Shown: positions 12,650-24,200 of the stretch, in pieces
Layout: each line of letters opens with the position of its first letter
Position numbering within the stretch: position 1 is the stretch's first letter
NCBI GenBank assembly: GCA_964017185.1
Contig: OZ024883.1
Coordinates: 3,036,001 to 3,100,000 of the forward strand
Length of the DNA: 64,000 nt
From: Rugalucina vietnamica
Lineage: Eukaryota; Mollusca; Bivalvia; Lucinida; Lucinidae
Direction: 5' to 3'
Position numbers and translations under genes: made by a program
The notes under the pieces: generated by a model
Told to the model about the DNA's origin: nothing
Database searches by the model: none
What the model saw: the letters and a program-made list of their open reading frames with translations, nothing else

Positions 12650-13960
12650 CTTTTAATTACATATTAATATATAATTATAAAACACTAAAGTGTAATATAC
12701 TATTTTGATAGCAAATACATAAACTATAACCAAGCTGTTGTCTTCAATATGGTATGAATTAAGTTTTTTCAAGATGTAGCCCTTTCAAAAACACTTTCAT
12801 GCCTATTCAACATCTTTTGCAAAGAAACATACAAAATACCAGTCCTCTTCCCCAGAAAATCGAGTTTTTAACCATCGCTGATGAACCTAAATGAGATGGT
12901 ATGAGAATAGAAAATGGCTAAATGTTTTAAAAAACAATAAAGATGCTACAGAGGCTGTACAGAGTACAAGCCTAAACCGAAGGCACTGATCAGCTGTGTG
13001 ACTATTTAGTCCCTAATAATATGCTTCTTTTTCATACACACAAAAATCAGATTTTCACATGACCCAGTCAATATTGGGCACATGTTACAAGATATTTAAC
13101 AGTATTGAAAGTGAATTAATGACTTTGTGTCAGTTTTCTTAGAAAAAAATAAGTCAGTGAATGGCAGGGTAACAGCATGAAAATGTACCAGTGTCATGTA
13201 GGAATTAAATAAAATGTACTGGATGGCAGATTTCAATTTTCAAATTATTGTGAAATACTTGTTTCTAGCCAATTGAACCTTGCATATAACTGTATTACCC
13301 CAACTTTTGCTATAGAAAAAAGGTAAGGGGGATATAAATAAGTAGTGTCATGAGAAAACAGGATTTCTTCATAAAAATATACATGTACATTTACTTCAAT
13401 AATATTTCAGGCAAAATCAGGAAAGATGCATGGTCATGCTGCATCCATTCATTTTATGGGACATCTACCCAACATTTAGCATGTCATGACATCAAAAATG
13501 TGATCTGAAATTAACCACCCAAGTAAACAACTAAGGTTTATCAGTTTGGATGGTTTGACTTGAACAACTTATCCTGGGTAATGTAGTAATGAAATAGTGT
13601 AGAAATAAAATGCACTAGATGGCAGCTAGTGTAAGCTAAATTTTAGGGCCATTTTATTTTGTCATGTGAGTTGTCTATAACTTTCTGATTTATGCATGCG
13701 ATACAGCTTATCCCATTGTCAAGATCCATTGAAACCAGGATGAGTCCAAAATTTAGAAAATCTCAGACAAGTTATTGGAATATCTAAGTCTCCTCAAAGA
13801 CTGCAGTAAACAATGGACAGACATAAACAACATACACTGTATTATACAAATATAAATTTAACTTTCACCAAATACAAACAACAATGTAAGTCATATAATT
13901 GGTATTTCTTTGACATGATTGAGCTACTTTAGATTTTTATTTCAATAAGACATATTTTTT
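12650..13960. other. No recognisable gene
   Basis: AT-rich sequence with a weak remnant of a family A core near 12975-13000 (GGCACTGATCAGCTGTG). No ORF of interest. Confidence 0.5.
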
Positions 13961-13961
13961 G

Positions 13962-14060
13962 TTTGTTTTGAGCTTAAAGTCCAAATCAAACAGTTTTCAG
14001 TCATACCAGGACAGAGCCAATGGTTCCTGGGTGTTAGGGAACCAGTACTATGGGGAGCAA
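13962..14060 (-). mobile_element. SINE tail fragment truncated by MITE copy 5
   Basis: Shares AGTCCAAATCAAACAGTTTTCAGTCAT-type sequence with the tails of the SINEs at 24.0 and 28.1 kb. It is cut at 14062 by the MITE. Confidence 0.5.
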
Positions 14061-14063
14061 ATA

Positions 14064-14300
14064 TGAGCCGCGACGCGAGAAAACCGGTCTTCGGGGTTTC
14101 CGACCAGGTCTGACATAAACCGGCCTGTACAAGCTCAGAAAAGAGCTAGAAGCTTGAAATTTCGGATTTAAGTACAAGAGGAATTGTACTATCCGAGTAG
14201 CGAAAACAAAGGCGCTGATCAGCTTCGCAGTTACTGCGAAGCTGATCTGCGCCTTTGTTTTCGCCTAGGCAAAAATCCGGTTTTCTCACGATGCGGCTCA
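14064..14300. mobile_element. Family A palindromic MITE, copy 5 (asymmetric-end subfamily)
   Basis: Left end TGAGCCGCGACGCGAGAAAA and right end inverse of TGAGCCGCATCGTGAGAAAA, flanked by a TA duplication. The pair of different ends recurs in copies at 45799 and 47135. Confidence 0.92.
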
Positions 14301-14654
14301 TATGTCTTACTCAGTGACAAAACCTGGCACCATTGTGGTTCATTGTGTTTTCTCTTGTCCAATTCACTAGCCACTAGGCCATCCTGCTCCAAATGTGAAA
14401 TGCGAAAATAAAGATGCAACTCTTTTGCATAAAAACTGAGCAGAAATTGCACATCTGACCAGCACCCCTCTATAACTATCAGATGCAAGAGATTAAAAAT
14501 TTAAGAAAAAAAGACTTGTGCCATGCCGATAGTTTCAGCATATGATATTGGCCCTTGTCTAAACACTTTGTTTTAATTTTAACAGGTTATTTCCTGAGCA
14601 AACTTTGAGTGGCAGATTACCAGTACTTATTGTTCATTCTTTTGCTTTGACTTA

Positions 14655-14975
14655 CGAAAACATGCCCATGCAATATACAAAGAAATTTTGAGCTATAAAA
14701 ATTACAAAATTTTTAGATGAAAAATTTAGATATTTTTCTTATTTTTGCTCAAAACATAGATTGTGGGTACACGTTAGAACCGCCTCGGCGAGGCGGTTCT
14801 AACGAGTACCCACAACCTATGTTTTGGAGCAAAAAAAAAAGAAAAATACGTATACCCCTGCATACCTGGCGAGGCGGTTCTAACGAGTACCCACAATCTA
14901 TGTTTTGGAGCAAAAAAAAGAAAAATACGTATACCCCTGCATACCCCAATTTGTCTATATAAAAGTAGGGTTTAA
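14655..14975. mobile_element. Family B palindromic MITE, copy 2, with internal duplication
   Basis: The core palindrome around CCGCCTCGGCGAGGCGG is followed by a second tandem half (GCGAGGCGGTTCTAACGAGT at about 14870). It ends with TATACCCCTGCATACCCC. Confidence 0.75.
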
Positions 14976-14980
14976 GGGGG

Positions 14981-15464
14981 GTATATCGTCGGTATCGTAA
15001 CAAAATGCCGTACCTGCATTTTGACAACTTTTCAGGAGAAGCAAAAAACTGTTTTTATCAAAATTCCGAAACTTAGAAATTTTCTCAAAATGCCGAAAAG
15101 ACAATTCAAAATACCAAAACTGCAAAACAAATCAACTTAAAATCACTTAATTACATGTCTAAAGCATTTACTTACCTCAAATTTATGTTTCTGTAAACAT
15201 TTAAATTTGACATTACTTTTCCTTCAACATATTTATTCCGTCCAAATGCAGATTCGGCTTTTTGGACAATGCAGTTTCGGCATTTTGAATCACCACTCGC
15301 AGTTCGGCATTTTATCATATGGCATTTTCCCCACTTTCTGATTGGATAGAAGACCAGGTATCAGCGCTGTGGGACGCGGGAGTCTGTAATAAGGCCAAAA
15401 AGCCGAAAAAAAAATTTCACAAAAGTGCTGGTTCGGCATTTTGTAACGAGGCCGACGATATATT
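14981..15464. mobile_element. MITE with TIR ATATCGTCGG...ACAAAATGCCG
   Basis: The left end (14981-15010) is matched in reverse at 15432-15464. Internal copies of TTCGGCATTTTG in both orientations fill the element. No ORF of interest. Confidence 0.7.
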
Positions 15465-15829
15465 GCACGCACATGTTTTCCTGATGTATCTTATGAGTGA
15501 ATTAATTTGCTGTTTTTGACTATGAAGAAAGTATGAACATTGTCATGACATGAGATGGGGAAGAACAAACAAATAAAATTTATAAATAGAACATTGCTTT
15601 TAGCACAATGAATATAATGCACTATGTAATTGCATTTATACATGAAATATCAACACTAATTTGAGCCTCTTGAAAATGAAGAAAGATGATAGAACATTAT
15701 TTGGTGTCACATAATTGTCTTAATACAAAATGCTAGAAAAATGTTGATTTCATATCAATAACAATCAGAAAAATTAGTATGTAAGTTAAATAGATCTTAA
15801 TACAAAATTATTCCCATTACTTCTATAAA

Positions 15830-16442
15830 TGAGCCGCCTCATGAGAAAACCAACAATGTGGTTTCTGAACAGGTTCAACTCAAACTGAGCTATAACGCTG
15901 GGTGCTTCCTTCGTCCCGATATAAAAAGGTTTTGTTTGACTTTTAGTATAGGCCCCGATAGGATTTGGTTTTATAATTCTGGTATCAGATTTGTTTCTAC
16001 AATAATTCCTAGAATTCGGTCAATGATCTGATTTGATTCTTATTTATGACATCATTGAACGAATTTCAAGTCATAAAATAGTGCTTTGAACGCAATTTTA
16101 AAGTAAGTTTTTACTTGATTCGTTAAGAAGTGATATAAATTATGTAATTAATGCTATTAACGACTCTATTTTTGCGGATATTTGCTGTGTTAATGTAGTA
16201 GAAATAAATCCGGTACCAAAAAGTCAAACAAAACCTTTTTATATCGAGACCAAGGAAGCACCCAGTGTGTAAAAGCACAGAAGATGGCTAGAGGCTGGAA
16301 ATTTCAGATTTAGAAAGAAGAAAAATTGAACTTTTCATGTAGCAAAAACAAAGGTGCTGATCAGCTTGGCAATTACTGCTAAGCTAATCTGTGTCTTTGT
16401 TTTTGCACATGCATATTGTTGGTTTTCTCATGATGCGGCTCA
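15830..16442. mobile_element. Family A palindromic MITE, copy 6, interrupted by another MITE
   Basis: Both ends are present (TGAGCCGCCTCATGAGAAAA and inverse) with flanking AA. The variable arm is split by a 368-bp insertion at 15898-16265, so this family predates that insertion. Confidence 0.88.
15898..16265. mobile_element. Nested MITE with ~45-bp terminal inverted repeats
   Basis: Ends CTGGGTGCTTCCTTCGTCCC and its inverse, continuing through GATATAAAAAGGTTTTGTTT for about 45 bp with few mismatches. It lies inside MITE copy 6. Target duplication not resolved. Confidence 0.88.
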
Positions 16443-16689
16443 AATATTAAATAAAAATCAAGTCAACTAATATGGGCCCCTGGTAATATGAATGTTTCAA
16501 ATGAAAGTTTAAGGCAAGTTAAAATGTTTTACTTGCAAAATGTTCAAAGTACATGAAGAACATGTATACAAAACTGGTGAAACACCTTTATGGAATTGAA
16601 CCTAATACAATGTATCAAAGCAAATAAAACATCTTAATATGCCTTTGTATTGTATCACTACATGGTCTTGGCTTAGGCAGCAAAATAAA

Positions 16690-16925
16690 TGAGCCACCCC
16701 ATGGGAAAACCAACAATCTGCATTGGCGAAAACAAAGGCGCAGATCAGCTTCGTGGTAACCGCGAAGCTGATCAGCGCCTTTGTTTTCGCTACTCGGATA
16801 GTACAATTCCTCTTCTACATAACTCCAAAAATTCAAGCTTCTAGCTCTTTTCTGTGCTTGTACAGGTCGGTTTGTGTCGGACCTGTTCGGAAACCACATT
16901 GTTGGTTTTCCCACGAGGCAGCTCA
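16690..16925. mobile_element. Family A palindromic MITE, copy 7
   Basis: Intact copy flanked by AA on both sides. The core is GGCGCAGATCAGCTTCGTGG with its inverse. Confidence 0.92.
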
Positions 16926-17930
16926 AATTATCACATTAGCGTAAAAAGAGTCACATATTTACCTGAAAGCATTACTATACCTAATGTCAAACGGGCAGAA
17001 AAGTGCAACAAAGATATTTATCAAGTGATGAAAGTTTTGAAACAGGCAGTAGATGTCATGTTAATAATCTCTTCAAACAGAATCGTACAGTAATGTTTGC
17101 AAATGAAATGAAAACATTTGTAAAGCTAGGTTCACACAATTAAAGTTTCCTTGCCAAAATCTATTGCTATGTAATTTATTTCTTTAACTGTCATGAGATT
17201 ATTCAAGATAATTCGAGAAGAAGCCCAAGGGCAACGATCCACCTGAGAGTCAGGAAGTAGTCGTTGGACTACTTTAAAATTAGTAAGGTTTTTTACATTG
17301 TATGGGCATTGTGGCCATCTTGGGGCCCATGAGACTTGGATTTTTATATACATATTGGTTCCCCTTTCCCACAGATGCTTCATATAAAATTTGGCTTTGA
17401 TTGGCCATGTGATTTCAGAAAAGATGTTTGAAAATGTGGACACATGGACAGACAGACAGATGCCGGCTCGAGTACCATCCTATAAGCTCCCCGTGAGTCT
17501 TCAGACTTTGCTCGTTTGTGTGGGCCTTAATTAAAGGTTTGGGTCTGAAGAGTTTAATTTTACTATTTCTATTTCCAGAAATATTCATCAGATGGCGCCT
17601 ATAAAAGACCAAGTAGTGCTACAGTATGAGCATAAATAAATATGTAAAATTTCACTTATAATTCCTAGTATGTCCCAGCGTTATAATTCTATTCTGTCCC
17701 TCCAGGCCTCTGAAAATAGAGAATACAAAGAGAATTATAACTTAATTAATTTGGTGATTATTTTTGTTGTGATTTTACACCAAGTCATAATCATAATCCT
17801 TCATATACAGTGATGTAGATAATTATTTTTCACAATGCGTACTGTACGCATCAAAATAAATATACAGTGCATACCGACAATACAACTGTGTACATGTTTT
17901 CTGTGTATTCTTATTCTAACCTCTCATTCA
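16926..17930. other. Repeat remnant with (GACA) microsatellite; no gene
   Basis: At 17300-17500 lies a unit with GTGGCCATCTTGGGGCC and TTTGGCTTTGATTGGCC followed by GACAGACAGACAG, as in the minisatellite at 40.5-42.7 kb. The remainder shows nothing I can name. Confidence 0.5.
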
Positions 17931-17934
17931 GAAT

Positions 17935-18070
17935 CAAACTTGACAGCTATGGTCATATTGAGGTAGCCTCAGTGTAATGTCTCATCCAAAGGACTTAAGA
18001 ACCCCAGAATCTGACTTGTGAGCCCAAACTTCCAAGGTGAATGGCTTAACCATTATGCCACACATGCTTC
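17935..18070 (-). mobile_element. tRNA-derived SINE-like fragment
   Basis: The minus strand reads GTGGCATAATGGTTAAGCC, an A-box-like head, with a degraded B box GGGGTTCTTAAGTCC. It lies just downstream of the last recognised UGGT exon. Confidence 0.55.
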
Positions 18071-18085
18071 CATACGGAATTCTGC

Positions 18086-18111
18086 TTAAAAAACATTAAA
18101 ATTACACCCAC
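18086..18111 (-). other. Possible read-through tail of the last UGGT exon
   Basis: If the GTGGGT donor is not used, translation continues GGCNFNVF and stops. Family members end in an ER-retrieval tetrapeptide (human REEL), so this is more likely intron than true C-terminus. An isoform is possible. Confidence 0.35.
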
Positions 18112-18280
18112 CTTTTTTCTCTGGACTAAGCTCTGGAGCTTCATATTCAACTTGAGATCTAGTATTCGTTCCATATATACTGTCCCAGAACACTTTTATT
18201 TCATAATCATAAACTTTCCATTCTGGCACTATCCTCATGGCAGCTTTTAATTTTGGCTCTTTTGTCATTGGATTATTACA
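18112..18280 (-). CDS. UGGT1: UGGT coding exon 35, last recognised exon (residues 1455-1510)
   Basis: Encodes [20 protein letters not shown] then WKVYDYEIK, matching human [29 protein letters not shown], and a divergent tail ending [10 protein letters not shown] donor AAAG|GTGGGT at 18112/18111 would splice to a terminal exon I could not find. If unspliced, the frame runs to a stop at 18086 and ends GGCNFNVF, which has no ER-retrieval signal. Confidence 0.9.
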
Positions 18281-21200
18281 CTGAAACAAAAAAAAGACAT
18301 TTACCTATAAAAACTTTGTTTTCGTATTTTTCATGAGTGCACAAAAGCAAACTAATGGAACAAGATAAAATCTAAAAGGTAAACTGCTTTAAAAATTTAG
18401 ATTCTGTCTAGTATGTAGTTTAAAAAAGCAAATTTTATTTATCTAAAAATTTTTAGAAACAGAAATTAATGATTTGTTTAACTAATTTTAAAACACTCCA
18501 TTTAGTTTCTGCTTATGCGAAACCATACTTTGCAAAGAATATGATGGCCACTTCCATCCTAAAATTTACAATTTTCATACATCTTTTTATTCCTATATTT
18601 AGCAACCTACCAAGTCTATAGTTTTGGCTTTAGCTTTTGACTCATCACTACACCATGTTTCACACCATAGCCATTCTTGTGGCAGGGACTTTATAGCAAC
18701 CTGTAATGACAGGGTGATTAGCATCAATGTGAAGGCATTTATACATTTTTTTTCACTAAAATACCTCCACCCCATCCCCTTTGACAACCTTCGACTCTAA
18801 CACTGACCATACATGTAAGAAGCAAAATAGTGAGATTTTCCTGTCCAACAAGGGAGAATTATTAAATAAAGGAGGAAAGTATTGATGTTTCTTAATAGGG
18901 ATCTGGTATTAAAATTTGGAAAAGTATAAGATATAAGAAATTCTGAAACTCATAATCAGGAGATTTTCTCAAACACAGAGATATCCCTCCAAAATGGAAG
19001 ATATCACATGAGGCATATCATGAGAAAACTGGACATATATGCCACTGACCTGATGGATCATATTATTAGGTAAATCTTGGTCCAGATTGGATAAACTGTT
19101 AGGGTCCTGACTCAGCCCCTGATATTGGCCCCTCAGCCGGTCACCGGCTGCTATCTGGCGGAATCTTTTTAAGTCTATCACATACAATGCACTGAAATGA
19201 ATACACCATATAACCTTAAAATAGTGACATTAGTATTTCTCTACATGAAATTTATGAATGTTTCATTGATTGAATTATTTTCTGAAATTTTATAAGATTT
19301 ATTTTTTATCTAGCCGTCATTTTTTTTTTATTTATGATTACTAGAAATGGTTTTGGCATCATATAAAAGGTTCAGAACTTATTGAAGATCGGCCCAAAAA
19401 ATGAAATCAAAAACAGTCACTTCAATATCAATTGACTTGAATTTCTTTGACTTATAATATTTTGATATATTAAGGAAACCCCAAAAAACTTGAATGGATC
19501 CAAAGTAGGTTGCCAATGTGAAATTCAACTATGAAACTTAATATTTAGACATACCTAATATGGTATCTTCTACCAGCTAAATGACTAGCCCAGTAGCCTG
19601 ACTTCCAAAACCTGTAAACAGAAAACTTTTGCATGTACAACCACTCTTAGATATGATCCGCATTGTGAGAAAACCCGATTAAAACAAAGGCGCAGATCAG
19701 CTTCAAAGTAACTGGGAAGCTGATCAGCGCCTTTGTTTTCGCTACATGGATAGTACAATTTCTCTTCTTAAATCCGAAATTTCAAGCTTCTAGCCTGCTT
19801 CTGTGACTGTACAGGTCAGTTTGAATCAGACCGGGTAGGAAACCCCAAAGACCCTTTTTGTTGTGTCACGGCTCAGATATACCATGGGTCACCCCTCTTA
19901 CATATACCACGGCTCTATGATTATCCAGTTATCAACTAAGTTTACACTTCCGACTGGTTTTAGATGGCTTATACTATTCAGAGAAAACAAAAATTGTGAT
20001 CCGATAAAACTGATATCATTTGAATTTTAGAAAAGGGAGGTCCCTTTTTATCACATCATTTTGATTAATTTAGCTTTTAATTTAATGGCTTCCTAGTGAT
20101 TCATATTTTTAGCTTGCATAATCGAATGTCACTATTAAAATGACCTACCTAAACCCATCCATTTCTCTTCTATCATTGCAAAATGGTGTATAACCATAGG
20201 GAGCCCCTCCTAAATCTAAGTCATGGAGTTCTTGTAGATCTGTACGAACTATCTGAAATTAAATAATATATGAAAGATCAATTAAAAGAGAACCTGTCTT
20301 CTGGATTTCAAACCAGGCCAAATATAAATCTGGCTATGTCCAGACAGTGACCAGATGCTTGGGTTTTAAAGTCAGGTGAGACTTTGATTCTGAATGCACC
20401 AGTTCCTGATCATTGCTTATTTTTACCTTTAGAAATATCTAACAAAAAATAAGAGCTGTCGCAGGACAGCGTGCTCGACTGCTTCTGACCTTTGTCAAAC
20501 ATAAGGCCAAACCTGACCAGTAACCAAAAGCATTATGCTCATACATCTTTTTGCCTTGATGCAATAAAGCAAAATCACTGAACCATGAAAGTTAACTATA
20601 ACTACCTAAGATTTAAAGGTCTTACTCATATTGTGAAAGAAGTGTGTTCATATACCAACTGAGTGCCAAGACACAAGGCAAAATCACTGAACCGTGAAAA
20701 AAGGTCACACTGACCTATAAGTATTGCAGGGTCAAAGGTCTAGTATACTTACTCATAATGTGAAAGAAAAATGATCATATACCCATTCAGTGTTGAGATA
20801 TAAAGCAAAATCACTGAACCATGAAATTACGTCATAGTGACCTATAAGTATGTTTGGGTTAAAGGTGTGGTCATCCTTATTCATAATCAGAAAGAAGTAT
20901 GAAAAAATACCAACTGAGTGTCGAGATATAAGGCAAAATCACTGAACCATGAAATTAGGTCACAGTGACCCAGGAATACTTTACGGTCAACGGTCTTGTC
21001 ATACTCATACACATCGTGAAAGAAGTATGTTCATATACCAATTGAGTGCCGAGATATAAAGGAAAATCACTGAACCGTGAAATTAGGTCATATTGACCTA
21101 GGACTACTTTAGGGTCAAAGGTCTTGTCATACGCAAACATAGTGTGAAAGAAGTTTGTTCATAAACCACTTGAGTGCTGAGATATAAGGCAAAGTCACTG

Positions 21201-24200
21201 AACCGTGAAATTAGGTCACAGTGACCTATAAGTATATTGGGGTCAAAGGTCTGGTCATACTCACTCATAATCTGAAAAAAGTATGAAAATATACTAATTG
21301 AGTGTCAAGATATAAGGCAAAATCACTGAACCATGAAATTAGGTCACAGTGACCTAGGACTACTTCAGGGTCAAAGGTCTTGTCATACGCAAACATACTT
21401 TGAAAGAAGTTTGTTCATAAACCATTTGAGTACCGAGATATAAGGCAAAAATCACTGAACCGTGAAATTTGGTCACAGTGACCTATAAGTATATTGGGGT
21501 CAAAGGTCTGGTCATACTTACTCATAATCTGAAAAAAGTATGAAAATATACTAATCGAGTGTCAAGATATAAGGCAAAATCACTGAACCGTGAAATTAGG
21601 TCACAGTGACCTAGGACTACTTCAGGGTCGAAGGTCTTGTCATACACAAACATACTTTGAAAGAAGTTTGTTCATAAACCATTTGAGTACCAAGATATAA
21701 GGCAAAATCACTGAACCGTGAAATTAGGTCACAGTGACCTATAAATATATTGGGGTCAAAGGTCTGGTCATACTCACTCATAATCTGAAAAAAAGTATGA
21801 AAATATACTAATTGAGTGTCAAGATATAAGGCAAAATCACTGAACCGTGAAATTAGGTCACAGTGACCTATAAGTATATTGAGGTCAAAGGCCTGGTCGT
21901 ACTAACTCATGATCTGAAAGAAGTAAGAAAATATACTAATTGAGTGTCAAGATATAAGGCAAAATCACTGAACCATGGAAAGTAGGTCAACCGACCCTTA
22001 CCGTCATGACACACAAGTCAGTGTCACAAAGTCAAAAGATGAATGACCAACCATCCTCCTAAGTTGTTTCTATTAAGAAATAAAAAGAAAAAAAAATTCG
22101 GAGAGTTCTAGATTTTGACCTCTAGCCCCGCCCCCCTGACTCCGACCCAGAGGTCCAATGTCATGGAACCTAAAGTGTATGAAGTATGAATGCTTTATGA
22201 TAAGTTGTTGTCAAGATATGCCTCCTTGTAAAAGTTACACAGCAGTACATCTATTTTTTAGTGTTCTAGTTTTTAACCTCCAGCCCCACCCCCCAGGCAT
22301 GGACCCAGGGGCCCGATGCCATGGAATGAAACTCAACCCTACAGGGTACCTATGGTCCGAGTATGAAAGCCCTCTGATAAAAAGTTTTCAAGATATAGAC
22401 TTCTAGAATACTATATCACAGAAAAGCCATTATTATTAATGGTGTTCTAGATTTTAACCTCTAGCCCCACCCCCTGGCATGGACCCAGGGATCTGATGCC
22501 ATGGAATGAAAGCCGACCCTACAGGGTGTCAATGGCCCAAGTATCAATGCTTTCTGATGAGTGGTTGTCAAGATATGGACTTCTAGAAAACTTTAACATA
22601 AGGATTGCCATTTTTGAAGGTGTTCTAGATTTTAACCTCCAGCCCCACCCCCTGGCCTGGACCCAGGGGCCCAATGCCATGGAATGAAAGCTAACCCTAC
22701 AGGGTATCTATGGTCCAAGTATGAATGCTTTCTGATGAGTGGTTGTCAAGATATGGACTTCTAGAAAACTTTAACGCAAGTGTGACGCGCACGCGCACGC
22801 GCACACGCACGCGCACGGGAACGGGAACGGGAACGTGGACGACCGGGGTGACTGCAATAGCTCTATGCACTTCGTGCAGTCGAGCTAAAAAGAGAGGCAT
22901 CACTTATGGTATTCAATGTATAGTCATTTTCCATGAACACAAAGTATTAAAGATTTTTTGTACAACTAATGAACTTATGAGCAAGTAAGTTCTTACATTT
23001 CAAATAACAATTTTCCTATTTGCAAGCTTTTATTAAGCCATAGTAAATCAAATGAAGAAATGGATGTACTATCCTTGCCAATTTTCATATTGTTCCAAGT
23101 CATTATACTAACATGACTAAAGATCACTTTTGATTTAGTCGTTATGATTTATCTACCTGATCTGCATCTACAAAAATAATTTTCTTTACATCTAGCGGAA
23201 ACAGCACATCTAAGAATAATATTTTGTATCTGAAAAAGACAGAACATTATTGTTTGCATAAATTCTGATTACTTTAGTTTATGTCTGAAATGTAAATGTG
23301 TATAATTTATTAAGTTACAAGTAAATGCAACCAATGTCTCATTTTTAACTGAAAACATCCACTGAATTTAACCTACTTTTATTCTTTGGCATAAATTAAG
23401 TTCAGCATTTACTGAGTCAACTTGCTATTGCCAATTATGATCATTTGTGAAATTGCATGATTTGTTGAATTAGTATTCTTTAACTGTTTCCATAGTCCAC
23501 TTACCCCCATATAACTCTTTGCTTTTCTTTTTGTTGGTTTAACCATCTTGGCCATTTATACTGTACTAGCTCATACTCAAAACCATACTCCTTGGCATAA
23601 TGGGGTATAAAATCCTGCAAAAAAATTATCAAATGAGCCGCTGCATGGGATAACAAACAATCTGCATAGGCGAAAACAAAGGCGCAGCTGATCAGCGCCT
23701 TTGTTTTCGCCACACAGATAGTACAATTCCTCTACTTTCTAAATCTAAAATTTCCAGCCTCCATCTGTGACTGTACAGCCCGGTTTGTGTCGGACCTGGT
23801 CGGAACCCAAATTGTTGGTTTTCTAACGCACAGGCCCAAATGAATATACATGACATACTACTTAGCATAAAGTCTTTGGAAAAATTGTTAACCACTTTTT
23901 TGAAGTTAAGAAAGTAAAGAACACATAACATTATCAACTATCATATACTGCATAAGAAAATTGGAAAAATAGATCTACAGAGTTAAGTTCTGTCTACTAC
24001 AAGGATTTCTGAGAATTTGTTTGTTAGTGTTGTTGTTTAACATCCAAGTCAACAATTTTTCAGTCATATTGGTACTGAGCAACAGCTTCCTCCATATTTA
24101 ACCAGGGGCCAGTTTATTTGTATTTGTAACATTGTCATTTGAAATTTTAACAAATTGTTAACTAACGACATCTTTAATTTTGAACAACTGGCCCCAGTAC

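Noticed and set aside
12000..18085. Terminal UGGT exon encoding an ER-retrieval signal
   Set aside because: I checked by eye for stop codons preceded by HDEL/KDEL/REEL-type codons on the minus strand and found no candidate with an acceptor. A manual scan can miss a 30-nt exon.
19009..19032. Lone family A terminal repeat next to the donor of exon 33 (TGAGGCATATCATGAGAAAA)
   Set aside because: It resembles a family A end, but no core or second end is nearby, so chance similarity cannot be excluded.
20702..21998. Regularly spaced repeats as a possible CRISPR array
   Set aside because: Repeat and spacer are both copied in every 128-bp unit and the genome is animal. This is a tandem minisatellite.
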